Below, one piece after another: positions 27,678-37,072 of a stretch of 64,000 bases of DNA (position 1 is its first letter; every line of letters begins with the position of its first letter). The translations under genes were made by a program, and so were the position numbers. Under the pieces are notes generated by a model. That model searched no databases. It saw only the letters and a program-made list of their open reading frames with translations, and had not been told where the DNA came from. Source of the DNA: CBDCFL01 sp965216135 (GTDB taxonomy: Bacteria; Pseudomonadota; Alphaproteobacteria; Rhodobacterales; Rhodobacteraceae); NCBI GenBank assembly GCA_965216135.1, contig CBDCFL010000024.1, forward strand, positions 682,001-746,000, in the 5' to 3' direction.

Positions 27678-28145
27678 ATGCGCTGCCCATTTTGCGGAAA
27701 TGTCGATACTCAAGTCAAAGACAGCCGTCCAGCCGAAGACCACGTCGCCATCCGGCGCAGACGTTTTTGCCCGGCCTGCGGCGGCAGATTCACCACCTAC
27801 GAACGCGTGCAACTCCGTGATTTGGTTGTCATAAAGTCCAACGGCAAGCGCGAGGACTTCGACCGCGACAAGCTGGAACGCTCGATCCGCATTTCCATGC
27901 AGAAACGCCCGATCGATCCCGAACGGATTGATCAGATGATCTCCGGCATTGTCCGGCGTCTGGAAAGCATGGGCGAAACCGACATCAACTCCAAAGTGAT
28001 CGGCGAGATCGTGATGGAATCACTGGCCCGCATCGACACCGTCGCCTTTGTCCGTTTTGCCAGCGTTTACCAGAACTTCCAGGCGGCCGACGATTTCGAC
28101 AAATTCGTTGCCGAATTGCGCCCCGCCACCAAAGCCGAAGAGTGA
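27678..28145 (+). CDS. nrdR: Transcriptional repressor NrdR
   Basis: Represses ribonucleotide reductase genes in response to nucleotides. 155 residues. The zinc ribbon is MRCPFCGNVDTQVKDSR with RRFCPACGGRFTTYER, followed by an ATP-cone (VVIKSNGKREDFDRDKLERS). The start has a GGGAGAGG ribosome binding site. The stop overlaps the GTG start of ribD, the common nrdR-ribD pairing. Confidence 0.97.
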   Translation: MRCPFCGNVDTQVKDSRPAEDHVAIRRRRFCPACGGRFTTYERVQLRDLVVIKSNGKREDFDRDKLERSIRISMQKRPIDPERIDQMISGIVRRLESMGETDINSKVIGEIVMESLARIDTVAFVRFASVYQNFQAADDFDKFVAELRPATKAEE

Positions 28146-29251
28146 CCCAATCGGCCGATGCCCGCTTTATGAAGCTGGCACTCGGCCTGGGCGCGCGCGG
28201 GCAGGGCCGGGTCTGGCCCTGGCCCTCGGTGGGATGCGTCATCGTCCGCGACGGCAGGATTGTCGGGCGCGGCGTCAGCGACCCCGACAGCATCCGTCAC
28301 GGCGAAGTTGTGGCACTTGATCGCGCTGGCGATCTGGCTCTCGGCGCGACCGCCTATGTCACTCTTGAACCCTGCGCCCACCATGGTCGCACGCCGCCAT
28401 GTGCCGATGCGCTGATCGCAGCCGGGGTGTCCCGGGTGGTGGCGGCAACAGAGGATCCCGACCCAAAGGTCAATGGCAAAGGCCTGGAAATGCTCAGAAA
28501 AGCCGGGATCGAGGTTCAGCAGGGCGTGATGAAACCGGAAGCCGACGCATCGCATTCCGGTTTTTTCAGCCGCGTCCGAACGGGCCGCCCGATGGTGACG
28601 CTGAAACTCGCGGCAACGCTTGACGGGCGGATCGCCACGGCCTCGGGTGAGAGTAAATGGATCACCGGACCACTGGCGCGCCGGTCGGTTCACGCCCTGC
28701 GCGCACGCCACGATGCGGTCATGATCGGTGGCACCACCGCGCGCACCGATGATCCGGAATTAACCGCGCGCGGCATAGGAGTTGATCGCCAGCCGGTGCG
28801 GGTGATCTGGTCGCAGGGCCTGGACCTTCCCTTAACCGGAAAGCTGGGTGTGACTGCGGGCGAGGTGCCGGTTTGGATTTTGCACGGCGAACAGGCTGAC
28901 CGCGCGCTGGTCAGCGCCTGGACCGATCTTGGCGCGCAGTGCCTGCTCGTGGGGCTTGGCAGCGACAAAAGGCTCGACCCGGTTGCGGCGCTGCAGGCCT
29001 TGGGCACCGCCGGTCTGACGCGCGTCCTTTGCGAAGGTGGCGGTGCGCTGGCAGCATCGCTGTTGCAGGCCGGGCTGGTGGACCAGATTTATCACTATTC
29101 GGCGGGCAAGGCTCTGGGGGCCGACGGCCACCCGATGATCGGCGCTCTCGACATTAGCAAACTGGCCGATGCGCCCGAATTCGCGCTGGTCGAAACCCGG
29201 GCGCTGGGCGGTGATGTTTTGACAATTCGGGGTGCCGCGTCGACCGTTTGA
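28142..29251 (+). CDS. ribD: Riboflavin biosynthesis deaminase/reductase RibD
   Basis: Bifunctional enzyme: deaminates the pyrimidine intermediate and then reduces its ribosyl side chain. 369 residues, starting at GTG 28142. The deaminase domain has RHGEVVAL (the usual HAE reads HGE here) and EPCAHHGRTPPC for zinc. The reductase domain begins near residue 145 (RPMVTLKLAATLDGRIAT) and includes CEGGGALAASLLQAGLVD. Confidence 0.95.
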   Translation: MTQSADARFMKLALGLGARGQGRVWPWPSVGCVIVRDGRIVGRGVSDPDSIRHGEVVALDRAGDLALGATAYVTLEPCAHHGRTPPCADALIAAGVSRVVAATEDPDPKVNGKGLEMLRKAGIEVQQGVMKPEADASHSGFFSRVRTGRPMVTLKLAATLDGRIATASGESKWITGPLARRSVHALRARHDAVMIGGTTARTDDPELTARGIGVDRQPVRVIWSQGLDLPLTGKLGVTAGEVPVWILHGEQADRALVSAWTDLGAQCLLVGLGSDKRLDPVAALQALGTAGLTRVLCEGGGALAASLLQAGLVDQIYHYSAGKALGADGHPMIGALDISKLADAPEFALVETRALGGDVLTIRGAASTV

Positions 29252-29321
29252 TTATTGCAATATATCGGTTAAAATCAAACACATAGAGCATCGAAATTGA
29301 TTTAGACCATGCGAAAACGTC

Positions 29322-30110
29322 CTAGCGCCCCTGCCAGAGGGGCGCTCTTTTCTCGGCAAATGCGCGCGCCCCTTCCAATTGGTCTTGTGACCCATAAAGC
29401 GCTTTCACCGTTGGAAATTCGCTGCCGGTGATCTTGTTCAGCGCGTCCTGAAATTTCATGTCTTCGCTCTCGCGCACGACCTCTTTGATCGCCGCCTGCA
29501 CCAGCGGCGGGCCGGCGGCCAGTTGACGAGCCAGCTCAAGCGCCTGATCCATCAGCTCTTTTCGTGGGATAATCCGGCTGACCAGCCCCCAGTGATGCGC
29601 CTCGTCTGCGTCCATCCTCCGCCCGGTCAAAAGCAGATCCAAAGCGATGTGATAGGGGATGCGCCTGGGCAGTTTCAGGCTGGCCGCATCGGCGATTGTG
29701 CCCGAATTTATCTCTGGCAAAGCAAAAGTTGCGTGATCAGCGGCAAGGATAATATCCGCCGCCAGCGCCAGTTCCAGGCCCCCGCCAAAGGCAATGCCGT
29801 TGACCGCGGCGATCACCGGTTTGTTCATGCCCGGCAGTTCCTGCAATCCGCCAAATCCACCAACCCCGTAATCGCCATCCACGGCGTCACCCTCGGCTGC
29901 GGCCTTCAAGTCCCAGCCGGGGCAGAAAAATTTCTCGCCCGCCCCGGTGATCACCAGCACCCGCATGTCCGGATCATCGCGGAAATCGCGAAACGCTGCG
30001 CCCATGTTCCGGCTGGTGGCCAGGTCAATCGCATTGGCCTTTGGCCGGTCAAGCGTGGCGATCATCACCGCGCCCTGGCGCTCAATTTTCAGCGGCGTTT
30101 CAGCCATCAT
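29322..30110 (-). CDS. Enoyl-CoA hydratase/isomerase family protein
   Basis: 262 residues of the crotonase fold. The oxyanion-hole segments are VITGAGEKFFCPGWDLKA and AVNGIAFGGGLELALAADI, and the catalytic Glu region is LPEINSGTIADAAS, similar to carnitinyl-CoA dehydratase-type members. The start overlaps the end of the acyl-CoA ligase gene by 11 bp, so they are co-translated. The context suggests action on a crotonobetainyl- or similar CoA ester, but this is inferred. Confidence 0.85.
   Translation of the reverse strand: MMAETPLKIERQGAVMIATLDRPKANAIDLATSRNMGAAFRDFRDDPDMRVLVITGAGEKFFCPGWDLKAAAEGDAVDGDYGVGGFGGLQELPGMNKPVIAAVNGIAFGGGLELALAADIILAADHATFALPEINSGTIADAASLKLPRRIPYHIALDLLLTGRRMDADEAHHWGLVSRIIPRKELMDQALELARQLAAGPPLVQAAIKEVVRESEDMKFQDALNKITGSEFPTVKALYGSQDQLEGARAFAEKRAPLWQGR
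29324..29352 (+). terminator. Probable intrinsic terminator after ribD
   Basis: AGCGCCCCT and AGGGGCGCT form a perfect 9-bp stem with a 5-base loop, followed by CTTTTCTC. It lies 72 bp after the ribD stop and inside the last codons of the convergent hydratase gene, so it may stop transcription from the left. Confidence 0.55.
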
Positions 30111-32145
30111 CTTCCTCCATACAGATCAGCGCGTCGACTGCGACCGCGCCGCTCGGCTTGGTGATCAGCGGGTTAACCTCTGCTTCCACGATCTTACCCG
30201 CTGCTGCGACGACACAATCCTGCACCGCCATCGCAGCATCGACAATGGCACCAATATCGGCCGCAGGCCTGCTGCGATACCCCGTCAGCACCGGGGCCAT
30301 CCGCAGGCCCATCAACGCCGCCTCGATATCGGCTGGCGAGGCTGGCACCAACAAATGCCGGGTGTCGGCGTGTATTTCCGTCAGATCGCCGCCCGCGCCG
30401 AGTGTCAGCAGATACCCATGCGCCGGATCGCTGGTGATCCCGATCAACACCTCAGCCACACCACCGGCGACCATTTCCTCGATCAGATAGCTGGCAGAGT
30501 CCAGTTCACTTTCGGCGTCGCGTACGGCGGTGGTGCTGTCCAATCCAATTCTGACCGCGCGCGCCTCGGTCTTGTGGGCCAGACCGATCGCTTTCAGGAC
30601 CACGGGGTACCCTAGCTCTTCGGCTGCCTGACCGGCTCTTTGAGGTGTATCGGCGATTTTTGAGCGCGGCACGACCAACCCGTGCCGGGCCAGCATCTGT
30701 TTGGCCTGCGCTTCCCCGATAGTAATCGTCTTGCCGGTTGCGCGTGGTTTCATGACCGGCGCGGCGATGCCGGAAAATTCACCCAGGCGCGCGCCGATGG
30801 CCAGCGCCTCCAACCCCTCATCCATACCGCCGAGCGCGAGCAGCCCGCAGTCGATTATGCGCTGCGCCCAGACCTCAGGCATGGTCTCGCTCATCGAGGC
30901 CAGGATCGCCATCGGCTTGCCGCTCACCTCGGCCGCGCGTTGACAGGCGGCAACGGCGTGCGCCCAATCGGCATCGTTGCAGCGGTCAGCGCGCGGAAAA
31001 TCAAGGATCACCACGCCGATCGCCAGTTCGCCCTGCATCATGGCGCCAAATGTGGCGGCCAACTTGTCGCGGTCGCCCCAGATATAAGTGTTGTAATCCA
31101 GCGGGTTGGCAAGGCGGACCATCGGCCCCAGTATCTCGCTTAGCGTATCCTTCTGGCGTTGATCAAGCGGTGGAAACCGCAGGCCGTGCGGCTCTGCACA
31201 ATCCGCTACAAGGCTGGCCTCTCCACCCGAACACGACATCGATGCGATCCGGTTGGACGCCAGCGGCCCGGTAACATGCGCCAGTTTCAGCGCTTCGAGA
31301 AAGGCCGCGAGCGAACTGGCGCGCCCCAGGCCCAGGCGGCGAAACAACGCATCTGCCGCCGCCTCGTCGCCCGCCATCGAGGCAGTATGGGTGATCGTGG
31401 CGGCACGCGCCGGCCCGCTTTTGCCAACCTTCAGAACGATGACAGGCTTGCGCAGGCCATGGGCGGCTGCCGCCAGGGCTTCAAATGCCGCCAGATCGCC
31501 GATGCCTTCGATATGCAGACCAAGGGCTGTGACGCGGGGGTCGGCCAGAAGCGCCGCGCCAATATCAGAGATGGTGTTCTGTGCCTGATTGCCTGCGGTG
31601 ACGATATAGGCCAGCGGCAGGGCACGCGCCTGCATGGTGATGTTGATGGCGATATTGGAACTTTGGGTGACAATCGCGACGCCCTTTTCGACCCTTACGC
31701 CACCGTGCTGATCGGGCCAAAGCAGGGCACCGTCAAGGTAATTGATAAACCCGTAACAGTTTGGCCCCAGGATCGGCATGTCACCAGCGGCCTGCAGAAG
31801 CTGTTCTTGCAATTCGCCACCATCGCCGGCTTGCGGCTGTGCTTCCAGAAATCCGCTGGCAAAACACACTGCTCCGCCGGCCCCGCGCCTTGCGAGTTCG
31901 CCCACAGCGCCGATTGTTGCGCTCCGGTTGATCCCGACAAACGCCGCATCTGGTGCGCCGGGCAGATCGCCGATATGCGCAAACGCCGCCACGCTCGCGA
32001 CCGCGGGCTTTGTGGGATGAACCGGCCAGATTTGCCCGTCATATCCAAATAGGCGCGCCTGCCGGATGACATTTTCACACCACCTGCCACCGCCGATCAC
32101 GGCGATGGATTGCGGGCGCAGCAGCCGGTCGAGCCTCGCGCTCAT
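30100..32145 (-). CDS. Acyl-CoA synthetase (NDP-forming) family protein
   Basis: 681 residues: an N-terminal CoA-binding Rossmann domain (RPQSIAVIGGGRWCENVIRQ), a succinyl-CoA synthetase-like middle (GPNCYGFINY, with phospho-His-type ITHTASMAGDEA) and a C-terminal ATP-grasp domain (YPVVLKAIGLAHKTE, VEAEVNPLI). This is the single-chain ADP-forming acetate-CoA ligase architecture. In this cluster it may activate a carnitine-derived acid to its CoA ester. It is separated from the acyl-CoA dehydrogenase by 212 bp. Confidence 0.85.
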   Translation of the reverse strand: MSARLDRLLRPQSIAVIGGGRWCENVIRQARLFGYDGQIWPVHPTKPAVASVAAFAHIGDLPGAPDAAFVGINRSATIGAVGELARRGAGGAVCFASGFLEAQPQAGDGGELQEQLLQAAGDMPILGPNCYGFINYLDGALLWPDQHGGVRVEKGVAIVTQSSNIAINITMQARALPLAYIVTAGNQAQNTISDIGAALLADPRVTALGLHIEGIGDLAAFEALAAAAHGLRKPVIVLKVGKSGPARAATITHTASMAGDEAAADALFRRLGLGRASSLAAFLEALKLAHVTGPLASNRIASMSCSGGEASLVADCAEPHGLRFPPLDQRQKDTLSEILGPMVRLANPLDYNTYIWGDRDKLAATFGAMMQGELAIGVVILDFPRADRCNDADWAHAVAACQRAAEVSGKPMAILASMSETMPEVWAQRIIDCGLLALGGMDEGLEALAIGARLGEFSGIAAPVMKPRATGKTITIGEAQAKQMLARHGLVVPRSKIADTPQRAGQAAEELGYPVVLKAIGLAHKTEARAVRIGLDSTTAVRDAESELDSASYLIEEMVAGGVAEVLIGITSDPAHGYLLTLGAGGDLTEIHADTRHLLVPASPADIEAALMGLRMAPVLTGYRSRPAADIGAIVDAAMAVQDCVVAAAGKIVEAEVNPLITKPSGAVAVDALICMEEDDG

Positions 32146-32357
32146 CGCCCGGTTCCGGTGCTGGCGGTGGGATCGGGAGCCTCCAGCAGGAGTATTTGTG
32201 AAAAAAAGAAACGAAATTTTAGTAAACTTTTTATGGGTCTGGTCTGCGGTACAGGCTGGAGAGCCGATGGCCGTAAAAGGAGAAGCCCTTCTGTCCCGGA
32301 TGAGCGGCGCAATCCGCCAGGGGCAGAAGGCATCCTGCTTCTTCTATTCATAAATAC
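32146..32357. other. Intergenic gap with an inverted repeat
   Basis: 212 bases between two minus-strand genes. It contains CCTTCTGTCCC and GGGGCAGAAGG as imperfect arms around a smaller GC-rich palindrome, plus an AT-rich stretch near 32205-32235. It may hold the terminator of the acyl-CoA dehydrogenase transcript and a promoter for the ligase. Confidence 0.4.
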
Positions 32358-33521
32358 TCAGCCCCCCAGTGGCCGCAACAGATCGCGGCTGATGATGTGG
32401 CGCAGAATTTCGGATGTGCCTTCCCAGATGCGTTCGACACGGGCATCGCGCCAGATGCGTTCCAGTGGTAAGTCATCCATCAGACCCATGCCGCCGTGGA
32501 TCTGGATGGCTTCATCGGCGATATAGGCGAGCGTTTCGGTGGCATGCAGTTTGGCCATCGACATATCGGCCTCGGTCACGCTGCCCTGGTCGTATTTCCA
32601 ACCCGCTTCCCAGGTCAGCAGGTTGGCGGCTTTCAGTGCCACCGCCATATCGGCGAGCTTGAAGGACACGCCCTGAAACTTGCCGATCTGCTGGCCGAAC
32701 TGCTTGCGCTCGGCGGCATATTTCAGCGCATGATCAAAGGCGCGCTCGGCCCGGCCCAGGCAGGTGGCGGCAACCTGCAGACGGGTGGCGCCCAGCCAGT
32801 CCTTGGCCAGATCGAACCCTTTGTGCAAGTCGCCCAGCATCTGTGAATTCGGCAGGCGGCAGTTGTCGAATTCGAGTATCGAATTGGTGTAACCGCGATG
32901 GCTGACATTCTTGTATCCGTCGCGCACCGAGAACCCGGGCGTGCCCATGTCCACGAAAAACGCGGTGATCAGTTTTTTCGGTCCGCGCGGGGCGTCTTCC
33001 TCGCCGGTCGCCATGAAGGCTATGGCGAAATCGGCGATGTCGGCGTGGGAAATGAAATGCTTGGTGCCGCTCAAAATGAAATCATCCCCATCCGCGCGCG
33101 CGGTGGCGCTCATGCCGCGCAGATCGGACCCGGCGCCGGGTTCCGTCATCGCCAGGCAATCCCATTTCTCACCACGAATACAGGGGTATAGATAGCGTTC
33201 CCTCTGCTCGCCCGTTCCCGCCAACAGGATATTCGAGGGCCGCGCCACACAGGTCCAGTGCAGCGCGTAATTGGCCCGACCGAGTTCTTTTTCGTACATC
33301 AGCCAGGTGAGCGTCTCCAGTCCCGCCCCGCCCACGTCTTCGGGCATGTTGGCCGCATAAAGGCCCGCGGCGATCGCCTTGGCCTGAAGCTCTTTGATCA
33401 ACTCCATGCGCAGATGACCGGTGGCCTCGACCTCGGCCTCATGCGGGTAAAGCTCTTTCTCAACGAAAGCCCGCGTCGTTTCGACAATCATCCGCTGCTC
33501 TTCGCTCAGGGCAAAATCCAT
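32358..33521 (-). CDS. Acyl-CoA dehydrogenase
   Basis: 387 residues, normal for the FAD-dependent family. Signatures are AMTEPGAGSDLRGM, KHFISHADIADFAI and YAERKQFGQQIGKFQGVSFK. The C-terminal IQIHGGMGLMDDLPLERIWR and IWEGTSEILR are present; the catalytic base is probably the Glu of IWEGTSE. The adjacent crotonase and CoA ligase suggest a beta-oxidation-like step or crotonobetainyl/gamma-butyrobetainyl-CoA interconversion. Confidence 0.9.
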   Translation of the reverse strand: MDFALSEEQRMIVETTRAFVEKELYPHEAEVEATGHLRMELIKELQAKAIAAGLYAANMPEDVGGAGLETLTWLMYEKELGRANYALHWTCVARPSNILLAGTGEQRERYLYPCIRGEKWDCLAMTEPGAGSDLRGMSATARADGDDFILSGTKHFISHADIADFAIAFMATGEEDAPRGPKKLITAFFVDMGTPGFSVRDGYKNVSHRGYTNSILEFDNCRLPNSQMLGDLHKGFDLAKDWLGATRLQVAATCLGRAERAFDHALKYAAERKQFGQQIGKFQGVSFKLADMAVALKAANLLTWEAGWKYDQGSVTEADMSMAKLHATETLAYIADEAIQIHGGMGLMDDLPLERIWRDARVERIWEGTSEILRHIISRDLLRPLGG

Positions 33522-33524
33522 GCG

Positions 33525-34511
33525 CTATCCTTTTGATCTCCCAAGCGCGGCCTCGGCTTCGGTCATCATTTCGTCGATGATTTCTTTGGCGGTCTGCTCT
33601 TTGGTGACCAACCCAACGCCCTGACCGGCCCAAAGCGGGGCGGCCTCGATGTCACCCGACATTCCGCTGCGCATGGCGTAGGCACCGTATCTTTCGACCT
33701 CCCAGCCTTCGCCGCTGGTCACGATGATGTCGCCTTCGCCGGGTCGATCACCGGATGCAGGGCGGCCTGCGGCTTCCCACGCATCTACCGTCTTGTTGCG
33801 GATCACCCGGCCCGGCGCATCGGGCCAGCCACTGTCGAACAGGTCGGAATAATAGGTGTCGGACGCGCTGGCGGCGAACACGCGGGCGCGGTAATCGGGA
33901 TGGGCGTCGGCCTCTGTGGCACCCAGAAACCGCGTGCCGACCCAGGCGGCCTGCGCGCCGAGGCACAAAATCGCTGCCAACCCGCGCCCGTCGGCGATGC
34001 CGCCCGCCGCGACCACCGGGATCGGATCGACCGCGTCCACGACCTGCGGGATCAGCGGCAGGGTTGCGGTGGTGCCGCGCACGTGACCGCCGGCCTCCCA
34101 GCCCTGGGCGACGATGATGTCGGCACCTTTGGCTGCCGCATCGCGGGCTTCTTCAACGCTGCCGACGGTGATCATCAGCTGTGACCCGGCATCATGGATG
34201 CGCTTTTCATAAGGAGCGATGTCGCCCCAGAAGAGCGAGACGATCTTGGGTGGGTTGGCAAGGATCGAATCCAGCTCGGCCTCGATGTCATAAGGCAGCA
34301 AGAGGTTGGCGACAAATCCGTGGTTGGTGCGCTTGCGGCCCTCATTCAGGCGTTCTGCGGTGCCCTCGCGCCCCCAACCGGTCATGGCAATCGCACCCAT
34401 GCCGCCCGCATTGGACACGGCGGCGGCCAGTTCGGGGCAGGAAATGCCGCCGATGGCGGCCTGAAAGATCGGCACCTCCATTCCCAGTTTTTCACATAGC
34501 GCGGTTTTCAT
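33525..34511 (-). CDS. Nitronate monooxygenase family protein
   Basis: 328 residues of the FMN-binding NMO/2-nitropropane dioxygenase barrel. Visible are MEVPIFQAAIGGISCPELAA, ADIIVAQGWEAGGHVRGTT (the usual catalytic His region) and PVVAAGGIADGRGLAAIL for FMN phosphate. It starts 3 bp from the dehydrogenase on the same strand. Its role in this cluster is unclear; detoxifying a nitronate-type by-product is only a guess. Confidence 0.85.
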   Translation of the reverse strand: MKTALCEKLGMEVPIFQAAIGGISCPELAAAVSNAGGMGAIAMTGWGREGTAERLNEGRKRTNHGFVANLLLPYDIEAELDSILANPPKIVSLFWGDIAPYEKRIHDAGSQLMITVGSVEEARDAAAKGADIIVAQGWEAGGHVRGTTATLPLIPQVVDAVDPIPVVAAGGIADGRGLAAILCLGAQAAWVGTRFLGATEADAHPDYRARVFAASASDTYYSDLFDSGWPDAPGRVIRNKTVDAWEAAGRPASGDRPGEGDIIVTSGEGWEVERYGAYAMRSGMSGDIEAAPLWAGQGVGLVTKEQTAKEIIDEMMTEAEAALGRSKG

Positions 34512-34554
34512 TCGGTTGTCCCCAATGAATGTTGATCAATGGCTCAGTTTATCA

Positions 34555-35988
34555 TCATTTCGCGCTCGGATCAGGAATATTTTTGTGGGCTTTGGCTAAC
34601 TCAGCGGTGCGTTCCAGCACCCGGCCGGTCGGCTCGCAGGTTTTGCGCGTGGTCAGGCTGACATGCAGCAACAATTGTTCGCAGGTCGCCAGCGCGGTGC
34701 CGTCTTGGGCGCGCATTTTGTGATAGAGCTTCAGCTTTTTGCCCTGGCCAAGCAAGCACGTGGTCAGTACATGAAATGGCTGGGCGGCATGGGCCTCGGC
34801 GATGAAAACGGTGTGCGTATCGACGGTGAAATAGGACAAACCGCTGTCGATATAGGCCGCATCGGCGCCCAGCCGGATCATGATGTCGTCCGCCGCATCC
34901 GACCAGACCTGGCCATATCGGGCCTCGTTCATGTGGTTATTATAGTCGGTCCAATCGACGGGCACGGTGCGGCGGACAGTTTCAATAGGCTGGCGCGCAA
35001 ATGGCGCGGCGCGGTCGGGGGTCAGGGTCGCCTCATGCCCGCCTATCAGAGCGCCCGCAGCCTGCCCGCGGCCTTTTAGCGCGCGCAGTATCGAGACGAG
35101 GTTATCGTCGCGGATGCGTTCCAGTTGGCGAACGGTGTGCATGCCCGATTGGGCATCCGACTGGTCGGCGATGGTTTGAACCAGCGCGTCGGTCAACTCC
35201 GGCACGTCCGTCAATCTGGTCCAGGGCCATTTCAGGCAAGGGCCGAATTGCTCGATAAAATGTGCCATTCCGGCCTCGCCTCCGGCCACGCGATAGGTTT
35301 CAAACAGACCCATTTGCGCCCAGCGCAGGCCAAAACCAAAGCGGATGGCATCGTCGATCTCTTCGGTGGTGGCGATCCCATCGCGCACCAGCCACAGCGC
35401 CTCGCGCCAGACCGCTTCGAGGAAGCGATCGGCGATATGGGCGTCAATCTCGGCGCGCACATGCAGGGGGTAAAGGCCGACGGAGGTCAGTATGTCCTTG
35501 GCAGCGTCCATAATTTGCGGATCTGTCTTGGCACTCGGCACCAGCTCGACCAGCGGCAGCAGGTAGACAGGGTTGAACGGATGGGCGACCAGGATCGCCA
35601 CTGGGTGCGCTGCGCCTTGCTGCAATTGCGACGGCTTGAAGCCTGAGGTCGACGACGCGATGATGACCGAACCCGCCTCATGCGCCTGTATCTGCGCATA
35701 AATCCGATGTTTCATCTCCAGCCGTTCGGGCACGCTTTCCTGAACCCAGTCAACGCCGGTCACCGCATCTTCGAGCGTTTCGCAAAAGCTCAGCGCGCCC
35801 TCGCCCGGCAGGGCAGTGTCGTAGATCATCGGCAGCGCGTGGCGGGCGTTGTCGAGCACCTCGGCGATCTTGCGGGGCGCTTCATGGTCGGGGTCAAAGA
35901 CGCGCACGTCCCAGCCGTTCAGCAGAAAGCGCGCCGCCCAGCCGCCGCCGATGACGCCGCCGCCAATGATGGCTGCTGTTTTGGTCAT
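34555..35988 (-). CDS. Carnitine 3-dehydrogenase fused to thioesterase
   Basis: 477 residues in two domains. Residues 1-310 form an NAD-dependent 3-hydroxyacyl-CoA-dehydrogenase-like enzyme (AAIIGGGVIGGGWAARFL, VAHPFNPVYLLPLVEL), the fold of L-carnitine dehydrogenase. Residues 335-460 form a hot-dog thioesterase (VDWTDYNNHMNEARYGQVWS). This fusion is known for carnitine degradation: the first domain makes 3-dehydrocarnitine, and the second hydrolyses the betainyl-CoA made by the BKACE enzyme. The BKACE gene is in the same transcript (37073). Confidence 0.88.
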   Translation of the reverse strand: MTKTAAIIGGGVIGGGWAARFLLNGWDVRVFDPDHEAPRKIAEVLDNARHALPMIYDTALPGEGALSFCETLEDAVTGVDWVQESVPERLEMKHRIYAQIQAHEAGSVIIASSTSGFKPSQLQQGAAHPVAILVAHPFNPVYLLPLVELVPSAKTDPQIMDAAKDILTSVGLYPLHVRAEIDAHIADRFLEAVWREALWLVRDGIATTEEIDDAIRFGFGLRWAQMGLFETYRVAGGEAGMAHFIEQFGPCLKWPWTRLTDVPELTDALVQTIADQSDAQSGMHTVRQLERIRDDNLVSILRALKGRGQAAGALIGGHEATLTPDRAAPFARQPIETVRRTVPVDWTDYNNHMNEARYGQVWSDAADDIMIRLGADAAYIDSGLSYFTVDTHTVFIAEAHAAQPFHVLTTCLLGQGKKLKLYHKMRAQDGTALATCEQLLLHVSLTTRKTCEPTGRVLERTAELAKAHKNIPDPSAK

Positions 35989-36749
35989 CGGATCGCCTCG
36001 GTATGGCCGTCGACGGCCAGCGCTTGACCAGAGATTTTTTCGCCTGCGGGCGAAGCCAGGAATTCGATCATATTGGCGATGTCATCGGCGCTGACCCAGG
36101 TGCGCAGGCTGGTGGTGGCCACATATTGGGCGCGCGCTTCCTGCTCACTGATCGCGCGCGCGACGGCTTCGCCAGCCACGATCCGGTCCATCCGGTCGCC
36201 TTCGACAGCGCCAGGGCAGATGGCATTGACGCGCACGCCGTGCGACCCAAGTTCCATCGCCAGCGTTTTCATCAGCCCGATGATCCCCCATTTGGCGGTG
36301 GCATAGGCGCTGCGGTAGGGATAGCCGAACAGACCGGCGGTCGAGGACATGAGCACGATCAGGCCGCTGCCTTGTTGGCGCATCACACGCGCGGCCCAGC
36401 GGCATGTCAGATAGGTGCCGGTGAGGTTGACCTCCAGCACCGCGCTCCAGTCGTCATAGCTGATCTCGTCAATCAGGCCGGCCGGACCGCCAATGCCGCC
36501 ATTGGCATGGACCAGATCAACGCCGCCTAAATCAGTCTCGACGCGGGCGAGGAAGGTGGTCATTTGGGCCTCGTCAGTGACATCCGCAACTTCTGCAATT
36601 GCGGCGGGATATATCTGAGAAAAATCGGCAATCGCGTCCGGGTCGATGTCGCTGATCGCCACCTGCGCACCTTTGGCGAGGAAGCGCTCGGCGACGGTGC
36701 GGCCAATGCCGCTTGCGCCTGCTGTTATGACCGCGCGCAGAGCTGACAT
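35985..36749 (-). CDS. Short-chain dehydrogenase/reductase
   Basis: 254 residues, classical SDR: TAGASGIGRTVAERF cofactor motif, HANGGIGG, catalytic Ser (VLMSSTAGLFG) and YATAK. The C-terminal AVDGHTEAIR is typical. It overlaps the carnitine dehydrogenase gene by 4 bp, so it should act in the same pathway; the substrate is unknown. Confidence 0.9.
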   Translation of the reverse strand: MSALRAVITAGASGIGRTVAERFLAKGAQVAISDIDPDAIADFSQIYPAAIAEVADVTDEAQMTTFLARVETDLGGVDLVHANGGIGGPAGLIDEISYDDWSAVLEVNLTGTYLTCRWAARVMRQQGSGLIVLMSSTAGLFGYPYRSAYATAKWGIIGLMKTLAMELGSHGVRVNAICPGAVEGDRMDRIVAGEAVARAISEQEARAQYVATTSLRTWVSADDIANMIEFLASPAGEKISGQALAVDGHTEAIR

Positions 36750-36761
36750 GTGCCGTCGCCC

Positions 36762-37052
36762 TCACATACCATCGACAATGACGAGGTTAGTGTCCGCCGT
36801 GGCTTGGCGGATTATCGCAAGTTCCCGGTATTTAGGATCGGAATGCCATGCTCTGGCACTCTCGACGCTCGGAAACCGCATTATCACGGTCCTTGGCATC
36901 TCCCAGCGGCCTTCGAGCACCTCGGTTGTCTGTTTCGACGTGGCGCGAAGTTCGCCGCCGTGCCGTTCGAAACTCGGCATGAAGCCAGCGAGATAACTCT
37001 TGTAGGCTTCGGGGTCTTTGATGTTCAGTTGTCCGATGACATAGGCAGGCAT
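36762..37052 (-). CDS. DUF1330 family protein
   Basis: 96 residues of the dimeric ferredoxin-like DUF1330 fold (AYVIGQLNIKDPEAYKSYLA, EGRWEMPRTVIMRFPSVESA, WHSDPKYRELAIIR). Family members are found in many catabolic operons without a fixed role. Located between the SDR and BKACE genes, same strand. Confidence 0.88.
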   Translation of the reverse strand: MPAYVIGQLNIKDPEAYKSYLAGFMPSFERHGGELRATSKQTTEVLEGRWEMPRTVIMRFPSVESARAWHSDPKYRELAIIRQATADTNLVIVDGM

Positions 37053-37072
37053 GCTTGTCCCTCTCTTTTAAC

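Noticed and set aside
32146..32357. Small plus-strand protein (MAVKGEALLSRM...)
   Set aside because: Overlaps the inverted repeat of an intergenic gap, no ribosome binding site logic and no recognisable family; judged non-coding.
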